DNA of 64,000 nucleotides from Methylovorus glucosotrophus (GCF_009858335.1 NZ_VMSE01000001.1:806001-870000), one strand, 5' to 3'. Shown: positions 15,630 through 24,077, counted from the stretch's first letter. Program-made: numbers and translations. Notes: generated by a model not told the origin, from the letters alone.

Positions 15630-17487
15630 CTTCAACGATCTTTCGGCCTTTGAGCCGGAAGCCATTCTGGCTGCATTGCCGGGGGAGCATCCCCGCATGG
15701 CGGCGGGCCTGGCAGTTGGCCGGGCCGCATCAGAGTCCGGACACCTGGATGTGAGCGAGCTGGCACGTATTGCCAATGAGCTTTACGCCGAGGGTTTTCC
15801 CGCAGGAGCGCCCTTTGGCAGTACGCCAGATGTGTACACCACCACTGCTTTGCCCGATAGCTCAGGCCAGGCAGCCGGGATTCGTACCGGCTCACCAGGC
15901 CCTGCTGCTCCAGTGACTTCGCATCCACATGCCTCTCCGGTCGGACTCGAAAGCATTCAGTTAACGGATCCATCCTTGGTTCCGCCGCAACTGGATATCG
16001 CAAGTGCAGCGGCGACAGCGAGTGCTGGGCAATATCAACCTGCACTGAGCGTGCCATTTGGCGGCGATCTGGAGATCAGTCGTTTGCTGGGCAGCGTTGA
16101 GATTCCCTATGCGAGCGATCTGCAGGGCTTGCTGACACCGTCGAGTACGCCTGCATCAACGGCGAGCGCGCAGCCTGCGGTCAGTCCGTATTACTTTTTG
16201 CAGGGTGCATCGGTCAATTCACTGAATCCTGGCGTGCAGCAAGGCGGCGCTTTGGCACCTTCGGCGCATCCTCCCTTTGATGCGAATCTGGTCCGCAAGG
16301 ATTTTCCGATTCTGCGTGAGCAGGTGAATGGCCGTCCACTCATCTGGCTGGACAATGCGGCGACCACGCAAAAGCCACAAGTCGTTATCGACCGCCTGGC
16401 GTATTTCTATCAGCATGAAAACTCCAATATTCACCGGGCCGCGCATGCGTTGGCTGCGCGCGCTACCGATGCGTATGAGGAGGCGCGCGAAACAGTGCGT
16501 CGATTCATCAACGCACCTTCGGTCAATAATGTGGTGTTTGTGCGCGGGACGACCGAAGCGATTAATCTGGTGGCCAAAACCTGGGGCAAGAAGCATCTGC
16601 GCGAGGGAGATGAGATCCTGATTTCGCATCTGGAGCACCATGCCAATATCGTGCCCTGGCAGCAGTTATGTCAGGAAACCGGTGCCAGGCTGCGTGTGGC
16701 CCCCGTGGATGATAGTGGCCAGGTATTGCTTGATGAATACCAGAAGCTGCTGACTTCACGTACCAAGCTGGTGTCATTCACCCAGGTTTCCAATGCACTG
16801 GGTACCGTGACGCCCGCCCGCGAAATGATCCAGATGGCGCATGCCGCTGGCGCAAAAGTCCTGCTGGATGGTGCGCAGTCCGTATCGCACATGCGTAGCG
16901 ATGTGACGGCCCTCGATTGTGACTTTTTTGTGTTCTCTGGTCACAAGGTGTTTGGCCCGACGGGCATTGGTGCGCTCTATGGCAAAGCGGATGTGCTGGC
17001 CGAGATGCCCGCATGGCAAGGTGGCGGCAATATGATTCAGGATGTCACCTTTGAAAAAACCGTGTATCACGAAGCGCCCGCCAAGTTTGAAGCTGGCACG
17101 GGCAATATCGCCGATGCGGTGGGCATGGGGGCGGCGCTGCAATATGTAGAGCGTCTGGGTATCGACAACATTGCACGGTATGAGCATGACTTGCTGGTGT
17201 ATGCCACGGCTGCCATGTGCAAGGTGCCGGGCTTGCGCCTGATTGGTACCGCACGTGAAAAGGCCAGCGTGTTGTCCTTCAGTTTGCCTGGGTATAAGAG
17301 TGAGGAAGTCGGTGCCGCCTTGAACGAAGAGGGCATTGCCGTGCGCTCCGGGCATCATTGCGCTCAGCCTATTCTGCGTCGCTTTGGTGTGGAAACGACG
17401 GTGCGACCATCGCTGGCGTTTTACAACACCGCACAGGAAGTCGATGTGATGGTGGATGTATTACAAAAGCTGGCCCGTACCCGCTAA
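15616..17487 (+). CDS. Encapsulin-cargo cysteine desulfurase with disordered N-terminal extension
   Basis: Residues 226 to the end (from VRKDFPILREQ) are a SufS-type, type II cysteine desulfurase: NAATTQKP, PLP-binding Lys444 in FSGHKVFGPTG, and catalytic Cys582 in RSGHHCAQP. It frees sulfane sulfur from cysteine as an enzyme persulfide. Residues 1-225 are Ala/Ser/Pro/Gly-rich and mostly low complexity, with a short helical start (FEPEAILAALPGEHPRMAAG) and a hydrophobic SPYYFLQ at 190-196. This layout matches the cargo of family 2A encapsulins, where the extension directs encapsulation. I start at the ATG at 15616, inside the shell gene's last codons; the frame extends to 15571. A bidirectional terminator follows. 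Confidence 0.94.
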   Translation: MTTSNFNDLSAFEPEAILAALPGEHPRMAAGLAVGRAASESGHLDVSELARIANELYAEGFPAGAPFGSTPDVYTTTALPDSSGQAAGIRTGSPGPAAPVTSHPHASPVGLESIQLTDPSLVPPQLDIASAAATASAGQYQPALSVPFGGDLEISRLLGSVEIPYASDLQGLLTPSSTPASTASAQPAVSPYYFLQGASVNSLNPGVQQGGALAPSAHPPFDANLVRKDFPILREQVNGRPLIWLDNAATTQKPQVVIDRLAYFYQHENSNIHRAAHALAARATDAYEEARETVRRFINAPSVNNVVFVRGTTEAINLVAKTWGKKHLREGDEILISHLEHHANIVPWQQLCQETGARLRVAPVDDSGQVLLDEYQKLLTSRTKLVSFTQVSNALGTVTPAREMIQMAHAAGAKVLLDGAQSVSHMRSDVTALDCDFFVFSGHKVFGPTGIGALYGKADVLAEMPAWQGGGNMIQDVTFEKTVYHEAPAKFEAGTGNIADAVGMGAALQYVERLGIDNIARYEHDLLVYATAAMCKVPGLRLIGTAREKASVLSFSLPGYKSEEVGAALNEEGIAVRSGHHCAQPILRRFGVETTVRPSLAFYNTAQEVDVMVDVLQKLARTR

Positions 17488-17541
17488 GCAAGCTTCTCCA
17501 GCTGTGCTACTCAAGTAGCAAAACAAATCAAGCAGCAAAAC

Positions 17542-17580
17542 AAAAAGCCGGTGGCGTATTGCCATCGGCTTTTTGTTTTG
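17542..17580. terminator. Bidirectional terminator between desulfurase and molbindin genes
   Basis: AAAAGCCGGTGGC pairs with GCCATCGGCTTTT around a GTAT loop with one G-T pair, flanked by A runs on the left and T runs on the right. It serves the rightward encapsulin operon and the leftward yezD-to-mop group, which converge here. Confidence 0.88.
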
Positions 17581-17600
17581 CTTAATTTAAACGCTGAGAT

Positions 17601-17816
17601 TTATATCTTGGCGATGGAAACTTCGGTGGCCTTGATCAGCGCCAGCACTTCCGTTCCTACTTGCAGATTCAACTCGGTGACTGAACGGGTGGTAATCACC
17701 GACGTGACAATGCCGCCAGCCGTTTCTATATCCACTTCGGATAATACCGGTCCGGTGAGAATTTCAACAATGCGTCCCCGTAGCTGGTTGCGCACATTAA
17801 TGGCTTTGATGGTCAT
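17601..17816 (-). CDS. Molbindin-type single Mop-domain protein
   Basis: The 71-residue product is one Mop domain: SARNQLRG-like start (NVRNQLRGRIVEI), then GPVLSEVDIETAGGIVTSVIT and VGTEVLALIKATEVSIAK. Molbindins bind molybdate or related oxyanions in oligomers in the cytoplasm. It is the last gene of the leftward yezD-porin-sbp-DUF2325-mop group. The oxyanion theme fits, since molybdate and sulfate are chemically similar and share transporter types. Whether it buffers molybdate or senses another oxyanion is open. Confidence 0.88.
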   Translation of the reverse strand: MTIKAINVRNQLRGRIVEILTGPVLSEVDIETAGGIVTSVITTRSVTELNLQVGTEVLALIKATEVSIAKI

Positions 17817-17871
17817 GGGAGCCTCCTTTGCGGCAGTAAAAGACAGTTCGGGGGTGTTGCGCTGAGGGTGA

Positions 17872-18213
17872 TCAGGCTGCGATGGCCCAGTGATGTTTGC
17901 CGGATGGACATTCGCCCTCCGACAGGTTGTCCAGATTCAGCTTTTCCAATCTGGCCTGCAGAGCAGCCGGACCATTAGGCGTGTAGACAATCCGCACACC
18001 ACGTTTGGCTGCCGTCTGCTTGATTTTGTGGGTAAAGGTGTGGCTGATCCAGTTGGTGACTAGCACAATGAGTTCTGTGTTGTGTGGGATGGTTTTCTTG
18101 CCATCGCCGACTTTGCGCCCAGACCAATGGTCAATGCGGGTAATGCCGTGCTGGGCTAGCACTTGTTTAATGCCGTCTATCTGGTCGCCGCCTACTATCA
18201 ATGCTGTACTCAT
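17872..18213 (-). CDS. DUF2325-family protein
   Basis: The 113-residue cytoplasmic protein begins STALIVGGDQIDGIKQVLAQ and continues DHWSGRKVGDGKKTIP, then ELIVLVTNWISHTFTHKIKQ, the pattern of DUF2325, a Rossmann-like domain of unknown function. The C-terminus GECPSGKHHWAIAA has a single cysteine followed by two histidines. It is 55 bases before mop and 68 after the Sbp-like gene. No function can be assigned; its place in an oxyanion-uptake operon suggests a linked role. Confidence 0.8.
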   Translation of the reverse strand: MSTALIVGGDQIDGIKQVLAQHGITRIDHWSGRKVGDGKKTIPHNTELIVLVTNWISHTFTHKIKQTAAKRGVRIVYTPNGPAALQARLEKLNLDNLSEGECPSGKHHWAIAA

Positions 18214-18281
18214 GGTGAGAGTCTCCTGTTGAAAGGGGCCACCGAATTTTGTCCGGAAGGCCCCTGATGTTGGAAGTGTGT

Positions 18282-19292
18282 TTACTTCAGGTAAATCTGG
18301 TCAAACGTACCGCCGTCAGAAAAGTGCGTTTTCTGCGCTTTTTGCCAACCACCGAATTCACTATCCACCGTTACCAGATTCAGCTTGGGGAAGTTCTTTT
18401 CGTACTTCTTGGCTACGGATTCCAGGGTAGGGCGGTAGTAGTTCTTGGCCGCAATTTCCTGACCCTCTTCGGTATACAGGTATTGCAGGTAAGCTTCAGC
18501 TACGGCACGGGTACCACGCTTGTTGACCACTTTGTCGACCACGGTGACAGGCGGTTCAGCCAGGATGGACAGCGAAGGCACTACGATTTCGAACTTGTCC
18601 GGACCGAGTTCCTTTTGTGCCAGGAAGGCTTCGTTTTCCCAGGCCAGCAGAACATCGCCGATGCCACGTTCAACAAAGGTGGTGGTGGCACCACGTGCAC
18701 CGGAATCCAGTACCGGCACGTTCTTCAGGATTTTGCCGATGAACTCGCGGGTCTTGGTTTCGTCGTTGTTAAACTTGCGCTGACCATAGGCCCATGCTGC
18801 CAGGTAGTTCCAGCGTGCGCCGCCAGAAGTCTTGGGGTTGGGGGTCACGACCGAGATGCCAGGGCGTGCAATGTCATCCCAATCCTTGATGTTTTTCGGA
18901 TTACCCTTGCGCACCAGGAATACGATGGTGGAGGTGTAAGGCGAGCTGTTGTGTGGCAGGCGTTTTTGCCAATCCTTTGGGATCAGCTTGCCTTTCTCGT
19001 ACAGCGCATCAATGTCATACGCCAGTGCCAGGGTAGCAACGTCAGCTTCCAGGCCATCGATGATGGCACGACCTTGTTTGCCAGAGCCGCCATGTGAAGC
19101 CTTGATGGTGACATTGTCGCCGGTCTTGGCTTTCCAGTATTTGGCAAATGCCGCGTTGAAGTCCTGATACAGTTCGCGGGTTGGGTCGTAAGACACATTC
19201 AGCAGGCTGACGTCGGCCGCCGACGCCGCCAGAGGCGCCGCCAGGGCAAGCGCTACTGCAGCGCTACGCAAATGTTGAATAATCGTTTTCAT
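18282..19292 (-). CDS. sbp: Periplasmic sulfate-binding protein, Sbp-like
   Basis: The 336-residue product has a signal peptide ([19 protein letters not shown], then ASAAD) and the full Sbp pattern: [76 protein letters not shown] and [16 protein letters not shown]. These match sulfate-specific Sbp more closely than CysP. The ATG at 19292 has AGGAAA upstream; the frame extends to 19313. It is a clear paralogue of the CysP-like protein at 12364-13347 but has no permease genes beside it and may share CysTWA. Confidence 0.93.
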   Translation of the reverse strand: MKTIIQHLRSAAVALALAAPLAASAADVSLLNVSYDPTRELYQDFNAAFAKYWKAKTGDNVTIKASHGGSGKQGRAIIDGLEADVATLALAYDIDALYEKGKLIPKDWQKRLPHNSSPYTSTIVFLVRKGNPKNIKDWDDIARPGISVVTPNPKTSGGARWNYLAAWAYGQRKFNNDETKTREFIGKILKNVPVLDSGARGATTTFVERGIGDVLLAWENEAFLAQKELGPDKFEIVVPSLSILAEPPVTVVDKVVNKRGTRAVAEAYLQYLYTEEGQEIAAKNYYRPTLESVAKKYEKNFPKLNLVTVDSEFGGWQKAQKTHFSDGGTFDQIYLK

Positions 19293-19322
19293 TGATATTT
19301 TCCTGTCTTTCAAGTTGTCTGG

Positions 19323-20756
19323 TTAAAACTGGAACTGCAAACGGCTGAACAGAATGCGCTCGTCGTCACGGTCGCGGATGTTGGCAAAGGTGCCAGCACC
19401 GCCGTCAAACTTGGTCTGCTCGTAGTTGGTTGCCAGGCGTACCCATTGGTTGAGGTACCAGTTCACACCAATACCCCAGGTTTTTGCTTCCTTGGCGCTG
19501 GTGGTCGGGTTGGCAAAACGTGCAGCCACGCCAGAAGCGGCTGTACCGAATGCGCTGCTGTCGATGCTGTTTTCCTGGTAGCGGGCCACCAGTTCCCATG
19601 CGCCCCAGCCATCCTTGCCGGTTTCAAATGGGTTCTTCGGCTTGACGCTCTTGAAGGAAGCATCTTCGCCGGTCAGTACCCACGAGGCTGCGATCTGCCA
19701 GGCATTATTCTTCAGGGTGTCATGCACAGTATTTGCGGCATTGCGAACTTCCTGGGAAGTGCGGGCGTATTCGGCAATCACACCGAATGGGCCGTAGTAG
19801 TAGTAAGCCTGTGGCGAAACGCGTACGCGACTACCATCACCCACGGTACCTGTGGTGTATGTGAAGAAGTTTAGCTGTTGCGAGGGGGTTCTGTAGTTTG
19901 GCAATGCACCTGTGGCAGAGTCGGTGTATGTCCCGGCAATACCGAAGCCCAGACCTTCCAGCACGCTATCGCTACCCTTGAATGGGGTAGTGAAAATGCG
20001 GGCGGTGTAATCTTTGTCATTGTCAGTGTCGATGCGTGTGTTTTCTTCGCCACCATCTACTGTGCCGTTGAAAACGCCTACTGCGTAGCTCACTTTGCTA
20101 TCCAGTACATCGCCATAAATCGAGGCGCCCAGGCCGCGGTTAGGCAGGAAGTTGTTGCTGACATAACTGCGCTCGATGAACTTGATGTCGCCGCCGCCTT
20201 GCAAGCGCTCCAAGCCTACGAACGGCTTGAATTTACCAGCGCGGATTTTGAATGCTGGATCAAAGCGAGCATCGAAATAGGCATCAATGACGCGCGAGTT
20301 ATTGCTGGATGGTGATGTTGCATTGTTATTCAATGTTTCACCAAACTCAGGGGTGAACCGGAAATCATATTTGCCAAACAAGGTGCCCTGGAATGTGGGG
20401 CGGATACGGCGAGCGGTAAAGCCGTCATCGGAATTTGCGGTATGATCAGGCTTGTCAAAGTGACGGTAATCCAGCTGAATCAAGCCCTTCAGGCTGTATT
20501 CAAACTGACCATCGGCAGACTTGATACCGAAACCCGTTGGGCCGGCTACGACGACGGGTGTTTCTTTCTTTTTAGCGGTTGCTTCTTCAGCAGCGATTTC
20601 ATTTTTACGCTCCAGGACTTTGATCTTTTGATCAAGGTCCAGAATGGTTTGACGCAATGCTTCGATTTCTGGATCGGCAGCGAATGCACTGTGCGTGGCC
20701 AGTAAAAGCCCGCTAGCGAGCAGTGCGGAAGTGATCTTGTTGATTTTGAATTGCAT
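19323..20756 (-). CDS. OprO/OprP-family phosphate-selective-type porin
   Basis: The 477-residue protein has a signal peptide ending HSAFA, a short coiled coil (about residues 27-60, EIEALRQTILDLDQKIKVLE), then a porin barrel starting YSLKGLIQLDYRHF. Typical strings are RRIRPTFQGTLFGKYDFRFT, AYFDARFDPAFKIRAGKFKP and the last strand ending SRLQFQF. OprP relatives are anion-selective trimers with an N-terminal coiled coil. Lying 30 bases before sbp in an oxyanion operon, this one is probably a sulfate channel of the outer membrane; that is inference from context. Confidence 0.88.
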   Translation of the reverse strand: MQFKINKITSALLASGLLLATHSAFAADPEIEALRQTILDLDQKIKVLERKNEIAAEEATAKKKETPVVVAGPTGFGIKSADGQFEYSLKGLIQLDYRHFDKPDHTANSDDGFTARRIRPTFQGTLFGKYDFRFTPEFGETLNNNATSPSSNNSRVIDAYFDARFDPAFKIRAGKFKPFVGLERLQGGGDIKFIERSYVSNNFLPNRGLGASIYGDVLDSKVSYAVGVFNGTVDGGEENTRIDTDNDKDYTARIFTTPFKGSDSVLEGLGFGIAGTYTDSATGALPNYRTPSQQLNFFTYTTGTVGDGSRVRVSPQAYYYYGPFGVIAEYARTSQEVRNAANTVHDTLKNNAWQIAASWVLTGEDASFKSVKPKNPFETGKDGWGAWELVARYQENSIDSSAFGTAASGVAARFANPTTSAKEAKTWGIGVNWYLNQWVRLATNYEQTKFDGGAGTFANIRDRDDERILFSRLQFQF

Positions 20757-20816
20757 GATGAGCCCCTGTAAATTTATTGCTTCCGGCGGTCCGGTCAGGT
20801 CATCGATATTTTTAAA

Positions 20817-21017
20817 CTAGATTGCGGCCGCTGCGGTTGCAGTAGGCTTGGACTTTTGCTGTTCATTGCCGAAGCGGACTTTTTCGCGACGCTCGATTTG
20901 AGTGACGCGACCATCGTGTACCGTGATCTCTACAGCGCCAAAGCGCAATTGCTCCACGGCACGCAGGATTTCCTGTACGACCTCGGAAGAGAGTGAGGTA
21001 TTGAACGGTTGGGACAT
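20817..21017 (-). CDS. YezD/DUF2292-family small protein
   Basis: The 66-residue protein contains EVVQEILRAVEQLRFGAVEI followed by TVHDGRVTQIERREKVRF, the single conserved domain of DUF2292 (YezD). The family often lies in sulfate-assimilation or sulfonate operons; its function is not known. I start at the ATG at 21017, nine bases after GGAG; the frame extends to 21056. It is the first gene of the leftward group that includes the porin and Sbp. The C-terminal tail is a short Ala/Thr-rich run. Confidence 0.85.
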   Translation of the reverse strand: MSQPFNTSLSSEVVQEILRAVEQLRFGAVEITVHDGRVTQIERREKVRFGNEQQKSKPTATAAAAI

Positions 21018-21090
21018 GGCACGTTGCTCCAGCAATATGAATCGAATGCTGCGCACTTTACCAAGCTAATTTAATAATAAAAAATAATTT

Positions 21091-21109
21091 GTTTTTATAA
21101 TTTTATAAT
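21091..21109 (-). promoter_or_regulatory. AT-rich regulatory element upstream of the yezD-like gene
   Basis: GTTTTTATAATTTTATAAT, which contains a perfect TTATAA-TT-TTATAA repeat (21095-21108), lies 74-93 bases before the start codon. It resembles the element at 11381-11399 ahead of cysT in sequence and distance. The surrounding region (21060-21125) is nearly pure A/T. Confidence 0.4.
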
Positions 21110-21126
21110 TTAAAAGAATATTAAAC

Positions 21127-21159
21127 TCAAAATAAAAGCCCAACAGATCTGTTGGGCTT
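21127..21159 (-). terminator. Terminator of the cobalamin adenosyltransferase gene
   Basis: AAGCCCAACAGATCTGTTGGGCTT (21136-21159; given as arms AAGCCCAACAGA and TCTGTTGGGCTT) is a perfect 24-base palindrome. On the minus strand it is followed by TTATTTTGAG. It lies 30 bases after the stop at 21190. Confidence 0.85.
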
Positions 21160-21189
21160 GGCTCTTAATTTTAGTGCTTGATAGGGTAT

Positions 21190-21741
21190 TTATTGGCGGC
21201 TGTCGTTCTGCCATAAAACATCAGCGACACCTTGCACCTTGTTGAGGTAGCGGCAGAGTACGAAAAGCAAGTCTGACAGCCGATTCAGATAGCTGCGCGC
21301 GATGGGGGTCACTTGTTCGGTACGGGAAAGTTCGACCACCTCGCGTTCAGCTCGGCGGCAGACCGTGCGCGCCAGGTGGCAATACGCGGCAGCGCGCGAT
21401 CCCCCGGGAAGAATGAATTCCTTGAGTGGACTCAGATGCTCATTAAGCGCGTCCAGTGTGTGTTCCAGGTCATCTACACGCTCAGCCTTGACCATGCTGT
21501 GGCCAGGAATGCAGAGTTCGCCGCCCAGATCGAACAGGTCATGCTGGATGCGCGTCAGGTGCGAGGCGATGTCCGCGGGTAGTGACTCTGTCAGCAAGAT
21601 GCCTATGATGGCATTCAGCTCATCTACTGTGCCCATGGCATTTACCCGAAGGCTGTCTTTGGCAATGCGTGAGCCATCGCCCAAGCCTGTATCGCCTTCA
21701 TCGCCGGTACGTGTGTAGATTTTACTAAGTCGATTGCCCAT
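21190..21741 (-). CDS. Cob(I)alamin adenosyltransferase, PduO-type
   Basis: The 183-residue protein has the PduO-type signature KIYTRTGDEGDTGLGDGSRI at the N-terminus, the ATP-binding GGELCIP segment, and FILPGGSRAAAYCHLARTVCRRAER with NRLSDLLFVLCRYLN at the end. It transfers adenosyl from ATP to cob(I)alamin. The ATG at 21741 has AGGAG seven bases upstream; the longer frame to 21795 would overlap the divergent murI region. It is a single-gene unit with its own terminator. Confidence 0.93.
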   Translation of the reverse strand: MGNRLSKIYTRTGDEGDTGLGDGSRIAKDSLRVNAMGTVDELNAIIGILLTESLPADIASHLTRIQHDLFDLGGELCIPGHSMVKAERVDDLEHTLDALNEHLSPLKEFILPGGSRAAAYCHLARTVCRRAEREVVELSRTEQVTPIARSYLNRLSDLLFVLCRYLNKVQGVADVLWQNDSRQ

Positions 21742-21854
21742 GATGATCTCCTGAAGAAGGCTGAATTGTAGTACGCGGCTGAATGACTGTGTCACGCCTT
21801 TGCAAGTTCAGCTACACTGGCGCGATTCATTATTTTTTCACGACATATTTTACT

Positions 21855-22676
21855 GTGGTCGCTACCTTATCTTCCGCCGGCCATGATTCCCCGGTTGGTG
21901 TCTTTGATTCCGGCGTTGGCGGTTTGTCGGTGCTTGCCCATATTCGCCAGGCACTACCGCAGGAGTCGCTGATCTATGCTGCCGACTCCATGCATGCGCC
22001 TTATGGCAGCAAATCGCAGGCATTTATTATTGATCGTGCCATCCAGTTGTCGGACTTTCTCATTTCGCGTGGCGCCAAGGCCTTGGTGGTGGCATGCAAT
22101 ACGGCCACGGCTGCGGCCATCAGCGAGCTAAGAAGCCGTTATGCGATCCCGATTATTGGCATGGAGCCCGCGGTTAAGCCAGCTGCTGCTGCCACACGCT
22201 CGGGCGTGATCGGCGTGCTTGCGACCAGTGGTACGCTGCAGAGTGCGCAGTTTGCCGCCTTGCTTGAGAGCTACGGCCGTCAGGTGCGGGTGGAAACGCA
22301 GGCTTGCGTTGGCCTGGTAGAGTGTATTGAGCGTGGGGAATTGCAAACGGCTGCTACACGGCAATTACTGGAAAAGTATATCCAACCTTTGCTCGAGGCT
22401 GGTGCAGATACCCTGGTGCTTGGGTGTACGCATTATCCTTTTGTGCGACCGCTGATTGAAGAGCTTGCCGGGCCGGAGGTAGCCATTATCGATACCGGAG
22501 CGGCAGTCGCGCGGCACTTGAAACACCGTCTGCAAGAAGCAGACTTGCTCAAAGATGACTCTTACAAGATGCCTGGCGTAACGGAGTTCTGGAGTAACGC
22601 CGATGGGTTATCAGCGCAGTCGGTGACCAGCCTGTTGTGGGGTACACCCGTTGAAGTGATGCGCTTGCCAGCTTAA
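21855..22676 (+). CDS. murI: Glutamate racemase MurI
   Basis: MurI makes D-glutamate for peptidoglycan. The protein has PVGVFDSGVGGLSVLAHI near its start, then the two catalytic cysteines in VACNTATAAAI and LGCTHYPFVRPL, and the usual length of about 273 residues. The start is uncertain. I use GTG at 21855 because the family N-terminus is short; the frame stays open to an ATG at 21783, which would add 24 unrelated-looking residues. No good Shine-Dalgarno sequence is visible for either. It is divergent from the adenosyltransferase gene and converges on the zinc-finger gene, 18 bases away. Confidence 0.92.
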   Translation: MVATLSSAGHDSPVGVFDSGVGGLSVLAHIRQALPQESLIYAADSMHAPYGSKSQAFIIDRAIQLSDFLISRGAKALVVACNTATAAAISELRSRYAIPIIGMEPAVKPAAAATRSGVIGVLATSGTLQSAQFAALLESYGRQVRVETQACVGLVECIERGELQTAATRQLLEKYIQPLLEAGADTLVLGCTHYPFVRPLIEELAGPEVAIIDTGAAVARHLKHRLQEADLLKDDSYKMPGVTEFWSNADGLSAQSVTSLLWGTPVEVMRLPA

Positions 22677-22694
22677 GCACTGGCCAATATTGTT

Positions 22695-22889
22695 TTAGTG
22701 ATGTTGGGCGACAGCTTCGCCTGCTTTCAGCCTGTACTTGGTGCCGCAATAGGGGCACATGGCTTGACCGCTAGCGGTGATGTCAAGAAATACGCGGGGA
22801 TGGGAACACCATAACGAGACTTCCTTGGTCGGGCAGTGCAGCGGCAGGTCGCTAGCTGTGACTTCAATCTCTTTTGCTTCGTATGCCAT
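22695..22889 (-). CDS. Zinc-finger (zf-CHCC) small protein
   Basis: The 64-residue protein reads EIEVTASDLPLHCPTKEVS, WCSHPRVFLDI and MCPYCGTKYRL. The Cys/His/Cys/Cys ligand pattern is the zf-CHCC domain, related to the small zinc subunit of mitochondrial complex I. In proteobacteria it is a stand-alone gene of unknown role. It starts 18 bases after ilvE and is probably co-transcribed with it. Confidence 0.87.
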   Translation of the reverse strand: MAYEAKEIEVTASDLPLHCPTKEVSLWCSHPRVFLDITASGQAMCPYCGTKYRLKAGEAVAQHH

Positions 22890-22907
22890 GATGTTCCCTT
22901 TGTTGCT

Positions 22908-23828
22908 TTAAACGATGGTGAGCCAGTCCATGTGCTTGGCGGATTTTCCGGTAACCACATCAAAATACATCTTCTGCAGCTGCTCGGTAACCGGGCCGCG
23001 TTTGCCCAAGCCGATGGCGCGATTATCCAGCTCGCGAATCGGCGTGACTTCAGCGGCGGTGCCAGTGAAGAACGCTTCGTCAGCGGAGTAGACTTCGTCG
23101 CGGGTAATGCGCTTCTCAATCACGGTGTAACCAAGCTCGGCAGCCAGTTGCACGATGGTGTCGCGGGTAATACCTTCCAGCGCACTGGTCAGATCTGGCG
23201 TGTAAATCTTGCCATTACGTACGATGAAAATATTCTCGCCGGAACCTTCGGCAACAAAACCATCCACGTCCAGTAGCAGGGCTTCATCATAGCCGTCAGC
23301 GGCGGCTTCCTGATGTGCCAGGATGGAGTTCATGTAGTTGCCATTTGCCTTGGCTTTGCACATGGTGATGTTCACGTGATGACGCGAGAAAGACGAGGTC
23401 TTGACGCGAATGCCACGCTCAAGAGCTTCTTCACCCATGTAGGCGCCCCATTTCCATGCGGCAACGATCAGGTGCGTAGACAGTGTCTTGGCCGAAATGC
23501 CCATGGCTTCAGCACCGTAAAATGCCATCGGGCGCATGTAGGCTGACTCAAGATTATTTTCGCGCACAGCGGCTTTTTGCGCTTCCACAACAGTCGCTTT
23601 GTCGAAAGGCATTTTCATGCCCAGAATATGCGCGGAACGAAACAGGCGATCCGTATGTTCTTTCAATCGGAAAATGGCCGTGCCTTTATCGGTTTTGTAT
23701 GCGCGCACGCCTTCAAAAACCCCCATCCCATAATGCAATGTGTGGGTTAAAACATGCGTGGTTGCCTCACGCCATGGCACCATTTTGCCGTCATACCAAA
23801 TTAGACCATCACGGTCAGCCATCGACAT
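22908..23828 (-). CDS. ilvE: Branched-chain amino acid aminotransferase IlvE
   Basis: IlvE is the PLP enzyme for the last step of valine, leucine and isoleucine synthesis. The 306-residue protein shows DGLIWYDGKMVPWREA, HYGMGVFEGVRAYKTD, the PLP lysine in MCKAKANGNYMNS, and GFVAEGSGENIFIVRNGKIY. I start at the ATG at 23828 (MSMADRDG), seven bases after GGAGAA; the longer frame to 23930 adds 34 residues unlike the family. A zinc-finger gene follows on the same strand. Confidence 0.95.
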   Translation of the reverse strand: MSMADRDGLIWYDGKMVPWREATTHVLTHTLHYGMGVFEGVRAYKTDKGTAIFRLKEHTDRLFRSAHILGMKMPFDKATVVEAQKAAVRENNLESAYMRPMAFYGAEAMGISAKTLSTHLIVAAWKWGAYMGEEALERGIRVKTSSFSRHHVNITMCKAKANGNYMNSILAHQEAAADGYDEALLLDVDGFVAEGSGENIFIVRNGKIYTPDLTSALEGITRDTIVQLAAELGYTVIEKRITRDEVYSADEAFFTGTAAEVTPIRELDNRAIGLGKRGPVTEQLQKMYFDVVTGKSAKHMDWLTIV

Positions 23829-24077
23829 CTTCAGTTCTCCATCAATACTAAAGCTATTAAAAGCATCATTGTAATCGCAAGCCCTTGTATTTGAATAGCG
23901 GAAATCGGCGCTATGTAGCGGTGTAGTCAAAGATTGACTGGTCGGGAATGTGGTGTCTGCCGCTCGAACGGCTAAAGCCGAGCATTATGGTCAAGTATAA
24001 ACCACTTTTAAAATATGGTTAATACGTGTAAAGTTTAATCCATGTTCTTTTTATGGTCATTTCAAGAGGGGATTATC

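Noticed and set aside
14766..15776. 336-codon minus-strand frame across the encapsulin gene
   Set aside because: Antisense to a well-recognised encapsulin and the start of its cargo gene.
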